DNA of 55,625 nucleotides from Ruegeria sp. R13_0 (GCF_017743995.1 NZ_JAGHRB010000021.1:1-55625); one strand, 5' to 3'; shown: positions 6,533 through 14,661, counted from the stretch's first letter. Notes: generated from the sequence alone by a model not told the origin. Numbers and translations: made by a program.

Positions 6533-8186
6533 TGGCCTGTGCCTCGGGGTAGAGTGCAGCCTTGAAGGGCGCCATACCGACGCGGCGGTAGGTTTCCAGG
6601 AAGGTTTCTTCAGCGCTCTCCCGCTGGTTCAGATAGGCCTGCACTATGCGCTCGACGGCCGGAACGATCTCATCATAGGCAAAGCCGGGACCTGTGCGGT
6701 CGCCAATAGCCGCGGTCTCGGTGCCGTCGCCGCCCAGAGTGATCTGGTAGTTTTCGACGCCCGCACGATCCAGACCCAGAATGCCGATATGGCCGACATG
6801 GTGGTGACCACAGGCGTTGATGCAGCCCGAGATCTTGATCTTCAGGTGGCCGATATCATGCTCCAGCTTCAACTCGTCAAAGCGGGTCGCGATTTGTTCT
6901 GCAACCGGGATCGAGCGGGCCGTCGCCAAGGCGCAATAGTCCATGCCGGGGCAGGCGATGATGTCGCTGATAAGGCCGATATTGGCGGTGGCCAGCTCGT
7001 GCTCTTTCAGCTTAGCGTGGATCGCGGGCAGGTCCGATTTGTGCACATGCGGCAGGATCACGTTCTGCTCATGGCTGATGCGCAGCTCGTCATAAGCGAA
7101 CTCTTCGGCCAGATCAGCCATGGCGCGCATCTGCTCGGCTGTTGCATCGCCCGGCGTTTTGCCGTGCTTCTTGATCGAGATCGTGACGATCGCGTGGTCC
7201 GCGTTCTTGTGCGGCGCGATGTTGGTGTCGATCCACGACCGGAAGACCGGATCGTTGCTGTACGCGCTTTCAAAAGACGCGACCGAGGCCTGACGGAATT
7301 CAGGCGCAGCAAAGTGCGTCTTGATCTCGTCCAGCAGGTTCATGTCCGCGCCTTTGAACTGTGGGCGAACCTGCAGAAAGCGTTCGTTGACCTTGGCACG
7401 GATGGCGTCGATGCCATGCTCGTGCACGGTGATCTTGATACGTGCCTTGTACTTGTTGTCGCGGCGACCGATCTGGTTCCACACGGAAACAGTGGCTTCG
7501 AGGTAAGCCAGCAGGTCGTCGAAAGCGACGAATTCGGACAGTTCCTTGCCGATCATCGGCGTGCGGCCCAGGCCACCGCCTACGATGACGCGGGCGCCCA
7601 GAACGCCGTCACGTTCAACCAGTTGCAGGCCGATGTCATGCGCCTTGATCACGGCGCGGTCGTTTTCGGACCCGGTGATGGCGATCTTGAACTTACGCGG
7701 CATGAACTGGAATTCCGGGTGGTCGGTCGACCACTGGCGCAGCAGTTCGGCATAGGGGCGCGGGTCGGCGACCTCATCCGCGGCGGCACCTGCGAAATGG
7801 TCCGCGGTTACGTTGCGGATCGTGTTGCCCGAGGTCTGGATAGCGTGCATGCCAACCTCAGCCAGCGCGTCCAGCATGTCCGGCACGTCTTTCAGTTTCG
7901 GCCAGTTGTACTGGATGTTCTGACGGGTGGTGAAATGGCCATAGCCCTTGTCCCACTTCTCAGCCAGCAGGGCCAGTTGGCGCATCTGCGCGCTTGAGAG
8001 CGTGCCATAGGGAATAGCAACCCGCAGCATATAGGCGTGCAGCTGCAGATACAGGCCGTTCATCAGGCGCAGCGGCTTGAACTCATCTTCCGTCAGCGAG
8101 CCGTCGATGCGGCGTTCGACCTGTGCGCGGAACTGGCGGTTACGCTCGGCCAGGAATGCTGTGTCAAACTCGGAGTAGCGATACAT
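6522..8186 (-). CDS. cysI: Sulfite reductase hemoprotein (siroheme/[4Fe-4S])
   Basis: A 554-residue sulfite/nitrite-reductase-fold enzyme that reduces sulfite to sulfide with six electrons. The two ferredoxin-like half domains are present (GHFTTRQNIQYNW near residue 83 and DELRISHEQNVILP near 366). The cluster and siroheme are held by C412 and C418 (CPGMDYC) and C455 and C459 (SGCINACGHH). Nitrite reductases share this fold, but the cysH, cobA and DUF934 context points to sulfite. No cysJ is present in the window, so electrons probably come from ferredoxin; the fpr gene is close by. The gene starts 65 bp after DUF2849 and overlaps cysH by 11 bp. Confidence 0.93.
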   Translation of the reverse strand: MYRYSEFDTAFLAERNRQFRAQVERRIDGSLTEDEFKPLRLMNGLYLQLHAYMLRVAIPYGTLSSAQMRQLALLAEKWDKGYGHFTTRQNIQYNWPKLKDVPDMLDALAEVGMHAIQTSGNTIRNVTADHFAGAAADEVADPRPYAELLRQWSTDHPEFQFMPRKFKIAITGSENDRAVIKAHDIGLQLVERDGVLGARVIVGGGLGRTPMIGKELSEFVAFDDLLAYLEATVSVWNQIGRRDNKYKARIKITVHEHGIDAIRAKVNERFLQVRPQFKGADMNLLDEIKTHFAAPEFRQASVASFESAYSNDPVFRSWIDTNIAPHKNADHAIVTISIKKHGKTPGDATAEQMRAMADLAEEFAYDELRISHEQNVILPHVHKSDLPAIHAKLKEHELATANIGLISDIIACPGMDYCALATARSIPVAEQIATRFDELKLEHDIGHLKIKISGCINACGHHHVGHIGILGLDRAGVENYQITLGGDGTETAAIGDRTGPGFAYDEIVPAVERIVQAYLNQRESAEETFLETYRRVGMAPFKAALYPEAQANAA

Positions 8187-8251
8187 GTGTAGCTGTCCTT
8201 AAATGCAGCCCCGAAACCTTGGGGCCTAAATGGGGAGATAGGGGCCAGAGG

Positions 8252-8566
8252 TCAGGCCCGGGGCTGCGACTGTGTTTCCTGCTTGCCATGGGCATAGTTC
8301 GAGGGTCCGGTGCGGCGGAACTCCTCTCGGAAATGGGTGGGTTCGGGGCCGTTTTCACCAGCCACGGCATCGGCCAGATACGCGCCGACGATCTTGTTCG
8401 CCTGACGTGCCGCATCCAGCAAACGGACCTGCGCATGGGCCTCATCGGTGATCAGCTCGGCCTCGGACAGTTCACGCGACCAGCGGTCATCCTCGGTCTG
8501 ATAGATCACGTCACCTTCGAGCAGATCGTTGGCGGTGACGACTTTAGGGGTAAAAGCGCGGGCCAT
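8252..8566 (-). CDS. DUF2849 protein of the sulfite-reduction cluster
   Basis: A 104-residue protein of the DUF2849 family, which is found in alphaproteobacteria between cobA/cysG and cysI. The conserved part is VTANDLLEGDVIYQTEDDRWSR at the N-terminus; the middle AELITDEAHAQVRLLDAARQ is acidic and helical, and the C-terminal part is polar. The ATG shares one base with the cobA stop (TGATG), so the two are coupled. The function is not known; the regular neighbourhood suggests a role in siroheme insertion or in electron supply to CysI. The longer frame extending back into cobA is an artefact. Confidence 0.85.
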   Translation of the reverse strand: MARAFTPKVVTANDLLEGDVIYQTEDDRWSRELSEAELITDEAHAQVRLLDAARQANKIVGAYLADAVAGENGPEPTHFREEFRRTGPSNYAHGKQETQSQPRA

Positions 8567-9342
8567 CAGGCATGCTCCTTCTTGAATTCGGTCAGGGCCT
8601 GAGCCGCTTGGCGCGGGGCGAGGCCATAAAACATGAGGGCTGGGCCGTCCATCTCGGCAGCAGCCAGATCTTTTGGCAAACGATCCAGATTGGTTTCCAG
8701 AATGCGTTGGTCGGGGCGCGAGGCGTTCTCGATCAGCGTCACAGGCGTCTGGCGGTCGGCACCGTGCATGATCAGGCGCCCCTGAATGAAGCGTGCTGAT
8801 TTCTTGCCCATATAGACCGCCGCAACCGATCCCTCGCGCGCAAGGGCCGCCCAGTCGTGATCCGCGAACCCCTTCATATCGTGGCCGGTCAGAAACCGAA
8901 CCGAGGAGTTGCGACCACGACGCGTCAGGCTTTGACCGATCCCGGCCACGGCGGCAGAGGCCGCAGTGATACCCGGCACGATCTGCCACGAGATACCTGC
9001 GGCCGCGACCGCCTCAATCTCTTCATCCAGACGCCCGAACACAGTCGGGTCGCCCGATTTCAAACGCACAATACGTTGGCCTTTAAGGGCGTGAGAAACA
9101 AGCAGCGCGTCGATGTCTTCCTGTTTCCACGAAGGCCCGAAACCGGCCTTGCCAACATCGACCAGAATGGCGGACTGACCAGCCAGTTTCAGAACCTCTG
9201 CGCTGATCAGGCGATCATGCAGCACGACATCGGCCCGCTCAAAGGCCTTGACGGCCTTGAGCGTGAGCAAATCCGGATCACCGGGTCCTGCGCCGACAAA
9301 ATCGACGTGGCCTAGGATATGTTGTGACTCCGACTGCGTCAT
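8566..9342 (-). CDS. cobA: Uroporphyrinogen-III C-methyltransferase
   Basis: A 258-residue SAM-dependent enzyme that methylates uroporphyrinogen III at C2 and C7 to give precorrin-2, the precursor of siroheme. Visible motifs are VGAGPGDPDLLTLKA near residue 16, the LVSHALKGQRIVRLKSGDPTVFGR region near 80-105, VPGITAASA near 122 and the PVTLIENAS segment. It corresponds to the C-terminal half of the enteric CysG; the dehydrogenase/ferrochelatase half is absent and must be encoded elsewhere. The start at 9342 is chosen because the upstream frame would cross the divergent promoter. As first gene of the cys operon it supplies the CysI cofactor. Confidence 0.92.
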   Translation of the reverse strand: MTQSESQHILGHVDFVGAGPGDPDLLTLKAVKAFERADVVLHDRLISAEVLKLAGQSAILVDVGKAGFGPSWKQEDIDALLVSHALKGQRIVRLKSGDPTVFGRLDEEIEAVAAAGISWQIVPGITAASAAVAGIGQSLTRRGRNSSVRFLTGHDMKGFADHDWAALAREGSVAAVYMGKKSARFIQGRLIMHGADRQTPVTLIENASRPDQRILETNLDRLPKDLAAAEMDGPALMFYGLAPRQAAQALTEFKKEHA

Positions 9343-9483
9343 CTTCTGTTCCAGTTGGTTTGACTTGTCCTGATATATAGGAAATATTCCCGCTATAGCG
9401 CCATATGTCGCGCCAAATAAGAACATACGTTCTGTTGGATTTGAAATTTGGAACGCTGGTTTCGAAACGTAAGGAAAATTGGA
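9343..9483. promoter_or_regulatory. Divergent promoter region of cobA and the Lrp-type gene
   Basis: This AT-rich 141-bp space holds the promoters of both operons. An inverted repeat GGAA-ATA-TTCC at 9380-9390 and AT-rich runs on either side are the kind of loosely symmetric sites Lrp/AsnC proteins bind. Exact -35/-10 boxes cannot be fixed by eye. Confidence 0.5.
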
Positions 9484-9963
9484 ATGTCGGTGCGAATAGA
9501 CGACACAGATCGGAAAATTCTGGCTGAGCTGCAGCGCGATGCCAGCCAATCTCTGGACGAAATAGCGGCGCAGGTCGGCAGTTCCAAGACGCCTGTTTGG
9601 AATCGAATCCGCAAGTTGAAGGGGGCCGGTATCATCGGCCAGCAGACCGTTTTGCTGGATGCCGAAGCGCTGGGTTTCGAGGCCACGTTCTTCGTCTTGA
9701 TCCGGACCTCTGAGCATGAGGCCGAATGGCAGCGCAAGTTCCTGAAGGCCCTGCGTGATCAACCAGAAGTCCAAGAGGCCCATCGGCTGGCAGGGGACAT
9801 CGACTATATTCTGAAAGTGAGGGTCAAGAATGCCCGCGCCTATGATCAGTTCTACCAACAGCTGATATCAGAGGTGCGTGTTCACAACGTGACCGCCCTT
9901 TTGTCGATGGAAGAGATCAAGTCGACCACGATGCTGCCTCTCAACGCATTGGTGGAGAGCTAG
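9484..9963 (+). CDS. Lrp/AsnC-family transcriptional regulator
   Basis: A 159-residue regulator with the AsnC winged helix-turn-helix (DDTDRKILAELQRDASQSLDEIAAQVGSSKTPVWNRIRKLK, residues 5-45) and a C-terminal RAM ligand-binding domain (about 65-150, with the AHRLAGDIDYILKV strand). ATG at 9484 follows AAGGA with good spacing; the frame starting at 9448 has no ribosome-binding site. It is divergent from the cobA-cysI-cysH operon, a layout common in Rhodobacterales, and is likely to control sulfite reduction in answer to a sulfur amino acid such as cysteine or methionine. The ligand is inferred only. Confidence 0.9.
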   Translation: MSVRIDDTDRKILAELQRDASQSLDEIAAQVGSSKTPVWNRIRKLKGAGIIGQQTVLLDAEALGFEATFFVLIRTSEHEAEWQRKFLKALRDQPEVQEAHRLAGDIDYILKVRVKNARAYDQFYQQLISEVRVHNVTALLSMEEIKSTTMLPLNALVES

Positions 9964-9972
9964 CAATAGACT

Positions 9973-10073
9973 GGGGGCGCTGCCCCCGCCGCCCCTGAAG
10001 GGGCGACTCCCCCGAGATATTTTTAGCCAGATGAATAAAGGATCCCATGCTTCATCTGGCCCTAAATATCCCC
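9973..10073. repeat. Intergenic hairpins plus an inverted pair of a dispersed repeat
   Basis: Behind the Lrp-type gene come two GC hairpins (9973-9987 and 9991-10004) and then the 20-nt unit GATATTTTTAGCCAGATGAA at 10016-10035, which extends to a 27-nt match with one mismatch to the copy after uvrA at 32886-32912. An inverted, slightly diverged copy lies at 10050-10073. The hairpin followed by ATATTTTT would work as a terminator. The rest of the gap up to 10229 shows nothing recognisable. Confidence 0.7.
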
Positions 10074-10229
10074 GCCGAAGGCATCGCGCGCCCGCGCGAT
10101 TTTCCTGAATCTTTCGCCCGCCCGGAGGCAGATTTGTATCGCCTTCGCGATGGGTTGCAGTCTGGCGCAAAGCTTTTTGGAAGTTGTGCAGACTTGCCAT
10201 AAGACGCCGCCAATGCAAGACCTTAGGAC

Positions 10230-11963
10230 ATGCAACGCATTTTGGTCATTGCCGGATTTCTACTGATGGTCGGAGTTTTGTCTTCGGCTGTATGGTTCTA
10301 CGGCTACCGGCAGGCTGTGTTTCAACTCAGCGAAAAGGCCGAGGCGGATTTGGATCTGGCGGCGGATCGGTTGACGACGCAGTTGCAAGTCTATCAGGAA
10401 CTTGCGGTGTTGATGGCCAGCCACCCGGTGCTTGAAGATCTCAATACGCTATCCGGACGCGCCACCGCGCAGGCTTTGCTATTGGAGGTCGCGGATAAAA
10501 CGGCAGCGGTCGATGTTCTCTATGCCGACCGCTCCGGGGCGGTTCTGGCCTCTGCACATGAAGGAGTCGCAGGTTCGGTCCAGGACAATCCGGCCTTCAC
10601 ACGCGCCATGCAAGGCGCATTGGGAAGCGCACATGGCATTCTGCCGGGACCCGGCAATCGTATATTCACCTATGCTGCACCCGATTTCGATGAGAGCGGA
10701 GCGGTTATCGGGGCTTTGATCGTGATTGCTGACGTTGAGGACATTGAGCAAACTTGGCGTGGCAGCACCGAAGCGGTGTTCTTTGTCGACCACTCCGGTC
10801 TGGTCTTCATTTCAAACCGGTTGGAACTGCTGATGTGGCAACGCGTGGGTGAGGAGGTTGGCTTGACTCCTCCGGATGGGCAGATGGTTTCATTTCAGGC
10901 ACGGCGTTTGGGGCCATATGAACTCTGGACGCTGGATTGGAGCCCATATCTGCCGCGTCGGGCTTTGCATCTTGTCAAGGAATTGCCGGTGATCGGCATG
11001 ACCGGAGAGGTCCTGATGGATGTCGCTCCGGCCCGGCGACTGGCTGGTTTGCAGGCGGCGACAGTCGCAGCCCTCTGTTTGGCTTTCGGCGCGCTGCTGT
11101 TTCTGGCAACCGAGCGGAGGCGCACGCTGACAGAGGCGAATGCCGTCTTGGAAACCCGTGTGGCAAAACGCACCAAAGATCTGACGAAAGCAAACGCCGC
11201 ACTGCGCCGCGAGATCGCAGAGCGGCAGGAGGCCGAAGCCGCCCTGAAGCGCGCGCAGGCCGATCTTGTTCAGGCTGGTAAGCTGAGCGCTTTGGGACAG
11301 ATGTCCGCTGGGATCAGCCACGAATTGAACCAGCCTTTGATGGCGATCCAGCAGTTTGCCGACAATGGCTCAGCCTTCATGGAGAGAGGGAAATCCGAGA
11401 AAGCCGCGGAAAATCTGGGTCGAATTTCTCAGATGGCGGCGCGTATGGCGCGGATCATCAAGAACCTGCGCGCATTTGCCCGCAATGAAAGCGAACCGAT
11501 GGGGCGCGTGGATCTGGTGCAGGTTCTGAACGCTGCTGTCGAGTTGACCGAGGCTCGGCTGCGTTCCGAAAATGTCTCGCTGGACTGGACCGCGCCCGAA
11601 CATCCTGTCTTTGCCTGGGGGGGCGAGGTCCGTTTGGTGCAGGTTTTTGTGAACCTGATCAACAACGCGGCCGATGCGATGAGCCAGCAGGAAGACCGCC
11701 GTATTCAGATCGCTATTCATCCCGGCGAAAGGCTCTCGGTTACCGTGCGGGACATCGGGCCGGGGATAGAGAACACTGAAAAGCTGTTCGAGCCGTTTTA
11801 TTCGACCAAGGCTGTTGGCTCTTCCGAAGGGATGGGGCTTGGGCTTTCGATCTCCTACGGTTTGGTTCAGAGCTTCGGGGGCAACATCCGTGGGATCAAC
11901 ACGGAAGAAGGGGCAGAGTTCACGGTCGAGCTTGAGCCTTGCGAGAAGGAGCAGGCAGCATGA
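10230..11963 (+). CDS. dctB: DctB-like sensor histidine kinase
   Basis: A 577-residue membrane kinase. A first transmembrane helix (residues 4-24) and a second (about 274-293) enclose a periplasmic double-PAS sensor domain of the DctB/dCache kind. A coiled linker (LTEANAVLETRVAKRTKDLTKANAALRREIAERQ) leads to the HisKA domain with phospho-acceptor H364 in AGISHELNQPL and to the ATPase domain with NLINNAADAM, DIGPGI and GMGLGLSIS. DctB kinases sense C4-dicarboxylates or related organic acids. The gene overlaps the regulator by 4 bp and the pair stands directly before a TRAP transporter operon, so it is the probable sensor for that transporter's substrate. The ATG at 10230 has AGG very close; a start at M13 is possible. 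Confidence 0.88.
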   Translation: MQRILVIAGFLLMVGVLSSAVWFYGYRQAVFQLSEKAEADLDLAADRLTTQLQVYQELAVLMASHPVLEDLNTLSGRATAQALLLEVADKTAAVDVLYADRSGAVLASAHEGVAGSVQDNPAFTRAMQGALGSAHGILPGPGNRIFTYAAPDFDESGAVIGALIVIADVEDIEQTWRGSTEAVFFVDHSGLVFISNRLELLMWQRVGEEVGLTPPDGQMVSFQARRLGPYELWTLDWSPYLPRRALHLVKELPVIGMTGEVLMDVAPARRLAGLQAATVAALCLAFGALLFLATERRRTLTEANAVLETRVAKRTKDLTKANAALRREIAERQEAEAALKRAQADLVQAGKLSALGQMSAGISHELNQPLMAIQQFADNGSAFMERGKSEKAAENLGRISQMAARMARIIKNLRAFARNESEPMGRVDLVQVLNAAVELTEARLRSENVSLDWTAPEHPVFAWGGEVRLVQVFVNLINNAADAMSQQEDRRIQIAIHPGERLSVTVRDIGPGIENTEKLFEPFYSTKAVGSSEGMGLGLSISYGLVQSFGGNIRGINTEEGAEFTVELEPCEKEQAA

Positions 11964-13189
11964 CGCGGGTCGTTTTGTTGGTGGATGACGACGCTGCGGT
12001 GCGCGAGGCATTGGCCCAGACCCTCGAACTGGCGGAGTATCAGCCGATTGCGGCGGGGTCTTTTGTCGCTGCCAAAGACCACATTCGGGCTGATTTTCCG
12101 GGGGTGATCCTGTCAGATATCCGGATGCCCGGGCGGGATGGGTTTCATCTGCTCAGCTACGCGCAAGAAATCGACCCGGAGCTGCCGGTGGTTTTGCTGA
12201 CGGGTGAGGGTGACATTCCGATGGCGGTTCAGGCCATGGGGCAGGGGGCCTTCGACTTTCTGGAGAAACCCTGTGCTGCGGCGGACCTTCTGGCGGTGCT
12301 CGACCGGGCGTTTGACGCCCGCGCGCATATCATCCAGCAGCGGGCGCTGAAGTCCGAGCTGGAACGCGGAGACCCCGCGGCGCGGCTTTTGTTCGGCCTT
12401 TCGCCTCATGCCGAGGCCTTGCGTGAGCGGGTGCGCAGTGTTGCTCCGACTGGCGCCGAGGTACTGGTCACCGGCCCGGCGGGTAGCGGGATTTCCAAGG
12501 TTGCCGAGGTTGTGCATCTGATGTCGCCCGTTGGGCAGGGACCGTTCGTCAAACGCGCGGCGGCCGGGTTGAGCGTTCAGGAATTCATCCAAGCCTGCGA
12601 AGATGCCAAGGGCGGGTCCCTGTTTCTGGACGAGATTTCGGCCATGCCGCAATCGACTCAGTATGAAGCGCTGGACGTGATTGAGCGCGGTGCAGGGGCG
12701 CGGATTATTGCGGGCACGACCTCGGACCTGTCTGCGATCTCTGCCGAGGGCCGATTCAACGCCGATCTCTACTACCGTTTGGATGTGATGCGGGTGCGCA
12801 TTCCGTCTCTGGCGGAGCGCCCCGAGGATATCCCGACCCTGTTTCGTCACTATGTTGCCCAGGCCGCCGAGCAGGCGGGGATCGCTGAGCCGGACGTGTC
12901 ACCTGAGCATCTTGCAGCTTTGATGGCCAGCGATTGGCCGGGCAATGCGCGCTCTTTGATGTCCTCGGCCATGCGGTTTGTTTTGGGGATGCCCGAGGAG
13001 ATTGCAGAGGCGACGGATCTGGGCTTGAACGAGCAGATGGCACGGGTGGAACGCTCGTTGCTTATCGCTGCGTTGGGGCGGCACAACGGAAAGGCCTCGG
13101 ACGCGGCGAAGGCGCTGAAGCTGCCACGCAAGACGTTCTACGACAAACTGGCGCGCTATCAGATTCGGCCCGAGGACTACCGGCGATAG
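11960..13189 (+). CDS. dctD: DctD-like response regulator with degenerate AAA+ domain
   Basis: A 409-residue protein with a receiver domain (residues 3-115, phospho-acceptor D53 in LSDIRMPG), an AAA+ domain (about 145-340) and a Fis-type helix-turn-helix (365-400, GRHNGKASDAAKALKLPRKTFYDKL). Two parts needed for sigma-54 activation are altered. The Walker A loop reads GPAGSGIS at 172-179, with isoleucine in place of the lysine. About 25 residues between 191 and 218, where the L1 loop GAFTGA belongs, are missing. Walker B (GGSLFLDEI) and the later RFNADLYYRLDVMRVRIP are kept. It probably binds DNA and acts without sigma-54. It is coupled to the kinase gene through an ATGA overlap and stands before dctPQM. 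Confidence 0.87.
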   Translation: MTRVVLLVDDDAAVREALAQTLELAEYQPIAAGSFVAAKDHIRADFPGVILSDIRMPGRDGFHLLSYAQEIDPELPVVLLTGEGDIPMAVQAMGQGAFDFLEKPCAAADLLAVLDRAFDARAHIIQQRALKSELERGDPAARLLFGLSPHAEALRERVRSVAPTGAEVLVTGPAGSGISKVAEVVHLMSPVGQGPFVKRAAAGLSVQEFIQACEDAKGGSLFLDEISAMPQSTQYEALDVIERGAGARIIAGTTSDLSAISAEGRFNADLYYRLDVMRVRIPSLAERPEDIPTLFRHYVAQAAEQAGIAEPDVSPEHLAALMASDWPGNARSLMSSAMRFVLGMPEEIAEATDLGLNEQMARVERSLLIAALGRHNGKASDAAKALKLPRKTFYDKLARYQIRPEDYRR

Positions 13190-13204
13190 GGGGGGCCTCC
13201 CGCC

Positions 13205-13236
13205 AGCTTTGCCCGCATTTGCATGCGGTTAAAGCT
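13205..13236 (+). terminator. Hairpin after the response-regulator gene
   Basis: A two-part stem, AGCTTT/AAAGCT outside and CCGCAT/ATGCGG inside around a TTGC loop, lies 15 bp after the dctD stop. No T run follows, so it may be a weak terminator or an mRNA end-protecting structure. The rest of the 356-bp space to dctP holds the operator pair and the dctP promoter. Confidence 0.5.
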
Positions 13237-13306
13237 GTTGGGCCAAGCAGCCCGCCAAGGCGGACTGCGGGTGGTGCCAGAGCGATTCGGAGGTGATTCG
13301 AAAAAC

Positions 13307-13324
13307 TGTGCGGGATTCCGCACA
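13307..13324. promoter_or_regulatory. Operator 1 upstream of dctP
   Basis: TGTGCGGGATTCCGCACA is an 18-bp inverted repeat with one mismatch between its arms. It resembles the TGTGCG...CGCACA sites that I recall as DctD binding sites in front of rhizobial dctA. It lies about 220 bp before the dctP start. Confidence 0.75.
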
Positions 13325-13338
13325 GCCCCGTCGAGAGA

Positions 13339-13356
13339 TGTGCGGGATTTCGCACA
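13339..13356. promoter_or_regulatory. Operator 2 upstream of dctP
   Basis: TGTGCGGGATTTCGCACA repeats operator 1 with a single base change. The start-to-start distance is 32 bp, about three helical turns, so both sites face the same side of DNA. The tandem layout suits cooperative binding of regulator dimers. Confidence 0.75.
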
Positions 13357-13545
13357 TGTGCGCGAGTGGTCGAATTTCGTGTTTTAAATACAGGTTGTAA
13401 TGTGCTGTTTTAATGCGAAAAGTCCTAACGTCGCAAAGCCTGTTACAAATTGTTGTCTCACCGTGAAGCAGTCGGTTCACTGCCGTCCATACGGTGCCGA
13501 AATGGGGCCGATGAGACAATTCGAGGAAGTCTGGGAGGAAAACAG

Positions 13546-14547
13546 ATGAAATTCCTAACAACAGCGGCCACAGCGCTGGCTTTGACGGTAACGGCGACGG
13601 CGGGTATGGCTGCGTGTGACGACGGTGAGATCGTCGTAAAGTTCGCGCATGTGACAAACACCGACAAGCACCCCAAGGGTATCGCTGCGTCTCTGCTGGA
13701 GCAGCGTGTCAATGACGAGATGCAGGGCGTCATGTGCGTTGAGGTCTATCCGAACTCGACGCTCTACAATGATGACAAGGTTCTTGAGGCGATGCTTCAG
13801 GGCGACGTGCAACTGGCCGCACCCTCGCTGTCCAAATTCGAAAAGTTTACCAAGCAGTTCCGCCTGTTCGATCTACCGTTCATGTTCAAGAACATTGACG
13901 CAGTGGATGCCTTCCAGGCGTCGGATGCCGGTCAGGCAATGAAGGACAGCATGCAACGCCGTGGTCTGCAGGGGCTGGCGTTCTGGCACAATGGCATGAA
14001 GCAAATGTCGGCGAACAAGCCGCTGGAAACTCCGGCTGATGCAGATGGTCTGAAGTTCCGCGTGCAGTCCTCGGACGTGCTGGTTGCGCAGATGGAAGCT
14101 ATCGGTGGCAGCCCGCAAAAGATGGCGTTCTCGGAAGTCTATGGCGCGCTGCAACAGGGTGTTGTCGACGGTCAGGAGAACACCTGGTCGAACATCTATG
14201 GCAAGAAGTTCTTTGAGGTGCAGGACGGCATCACCGAGACCAACCATGGTATCATCGACTATCTGGTCGTGACCTCGGTGGACTGGCTGGACAGCCTCGA
14301 CCCCGAAGTGCGTGATCAATTCCTGACCATTCTGGCTGAGGTCACCGAGACCCGTAACAAAGAGGCCTTTGCCGTGAACGAAGCTGCCAAGGCCTCAATC
14401 ACCGAAGCGGGTGGCATCATTCGTCAGCTGACGCCAGAACAGCGTCAGGCCTGGGTCGACACAATGAAGCCGGTTTGGGACCAGTTCGCGGATGACGTAG
14501 GTCAGGACAAGATCGACGCCGCTCAGGCCATTAACGCTGGGTTCTGA
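13546..14547 (+). CDS. dctP: TRAP transporter solute-binding protein
   Basis: A 333-residue periplasmic binding protein (DctP family) that captures a carboxylate and delivers it to the DctQM membrane part. Residues 1-22 form a signal peptide (MKFLTTAATALALTVTATAGMAA). The family's scaffold is visible: FAHVTNTDKHPKG near 31, EVYPNSTLYNDDKVLEAMLQGDVQLAAPS at 65-95, the carboxylate-binding arginine region KFRVQSSDV near 166, and VYGALQQGVVDGQENTWSNI near 198. GGAGG lies 8 nt before the ATG. Two DctD-type operators precede the gene. C4-dicarboxylates (succinate, malate, fumarate) are the most likely substrates because of the DctBD pair, but TRAP binding proteins vary widely. Confidence 0.92.
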   Translation: MKFLTTAATALALTVTATAGMAACDDGEIVVKFAHVTNTDKHPKGIAASLLEQRVNDEMQGVMCVEVYPNSTLYNDDKVLEAMLQGDVQLAAPSLSKFEKFTKQFRLFDLPFMFKNIDAVDAFQASDAGQAMKDSMQRRGLQGLAFWHNGMKQMSANKPLETPADADGLKFRVQSSDVLVAQMEAIGGSPQKMAFSEVYGALQQGVVDGQENTWSNIYGKKFFEVQDGITETNHGIIDYLVVTSVDWLDSLDPEVRDQFLTILAEVTETRNKEAFAVNEAAKASITEAGGIIRQLTPEQRQAWVDTMKPVWDQFADDVGQDKIDAAQAINAGF

Positions 14548-14598
14548 TCCCAGTTCAGGCCGCGCGCTGGGGACTGGGGAGTAATCTGCGCGCAGGCC

Positions 14599-14622
14599 GG
14601 GCGGGCCGGAATAGGCCCGCCC
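14599..14622 (+). promoter_or_regulatory. Intercistronic hairpin between dctP and dctQ
   Basis: A 9-bp perfect GC stem, GGGCGGGCC/GGCCCGCCC, with a 6-nt loop and no T tract lies in the 114-bp space. Such structures after a binding-protein gene often protect the upstream mRNA end and lower expression of the membrane genes. The effect here is inferred. Confidence 0.55.
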
Positions 14623-14661
14623 CAACACTCTCATCATCACAAAAAATGTGGGGACAGATAG

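Noticed and set aside
6468..7997. Plus-strand open frame of 509 codons
   Set aside because: It is antisense to cysI and cysH, whose full motif sets are present; high-GC third positions keep the opposite strand open.
13393..13405. Possible sigma-54 promoter before dctP (GG and GC elements)
   Set aside because: The spacing between GG and GC is 9 and not 10 nt, and the flanking bases do not fit TGGCAC/TTGCA.
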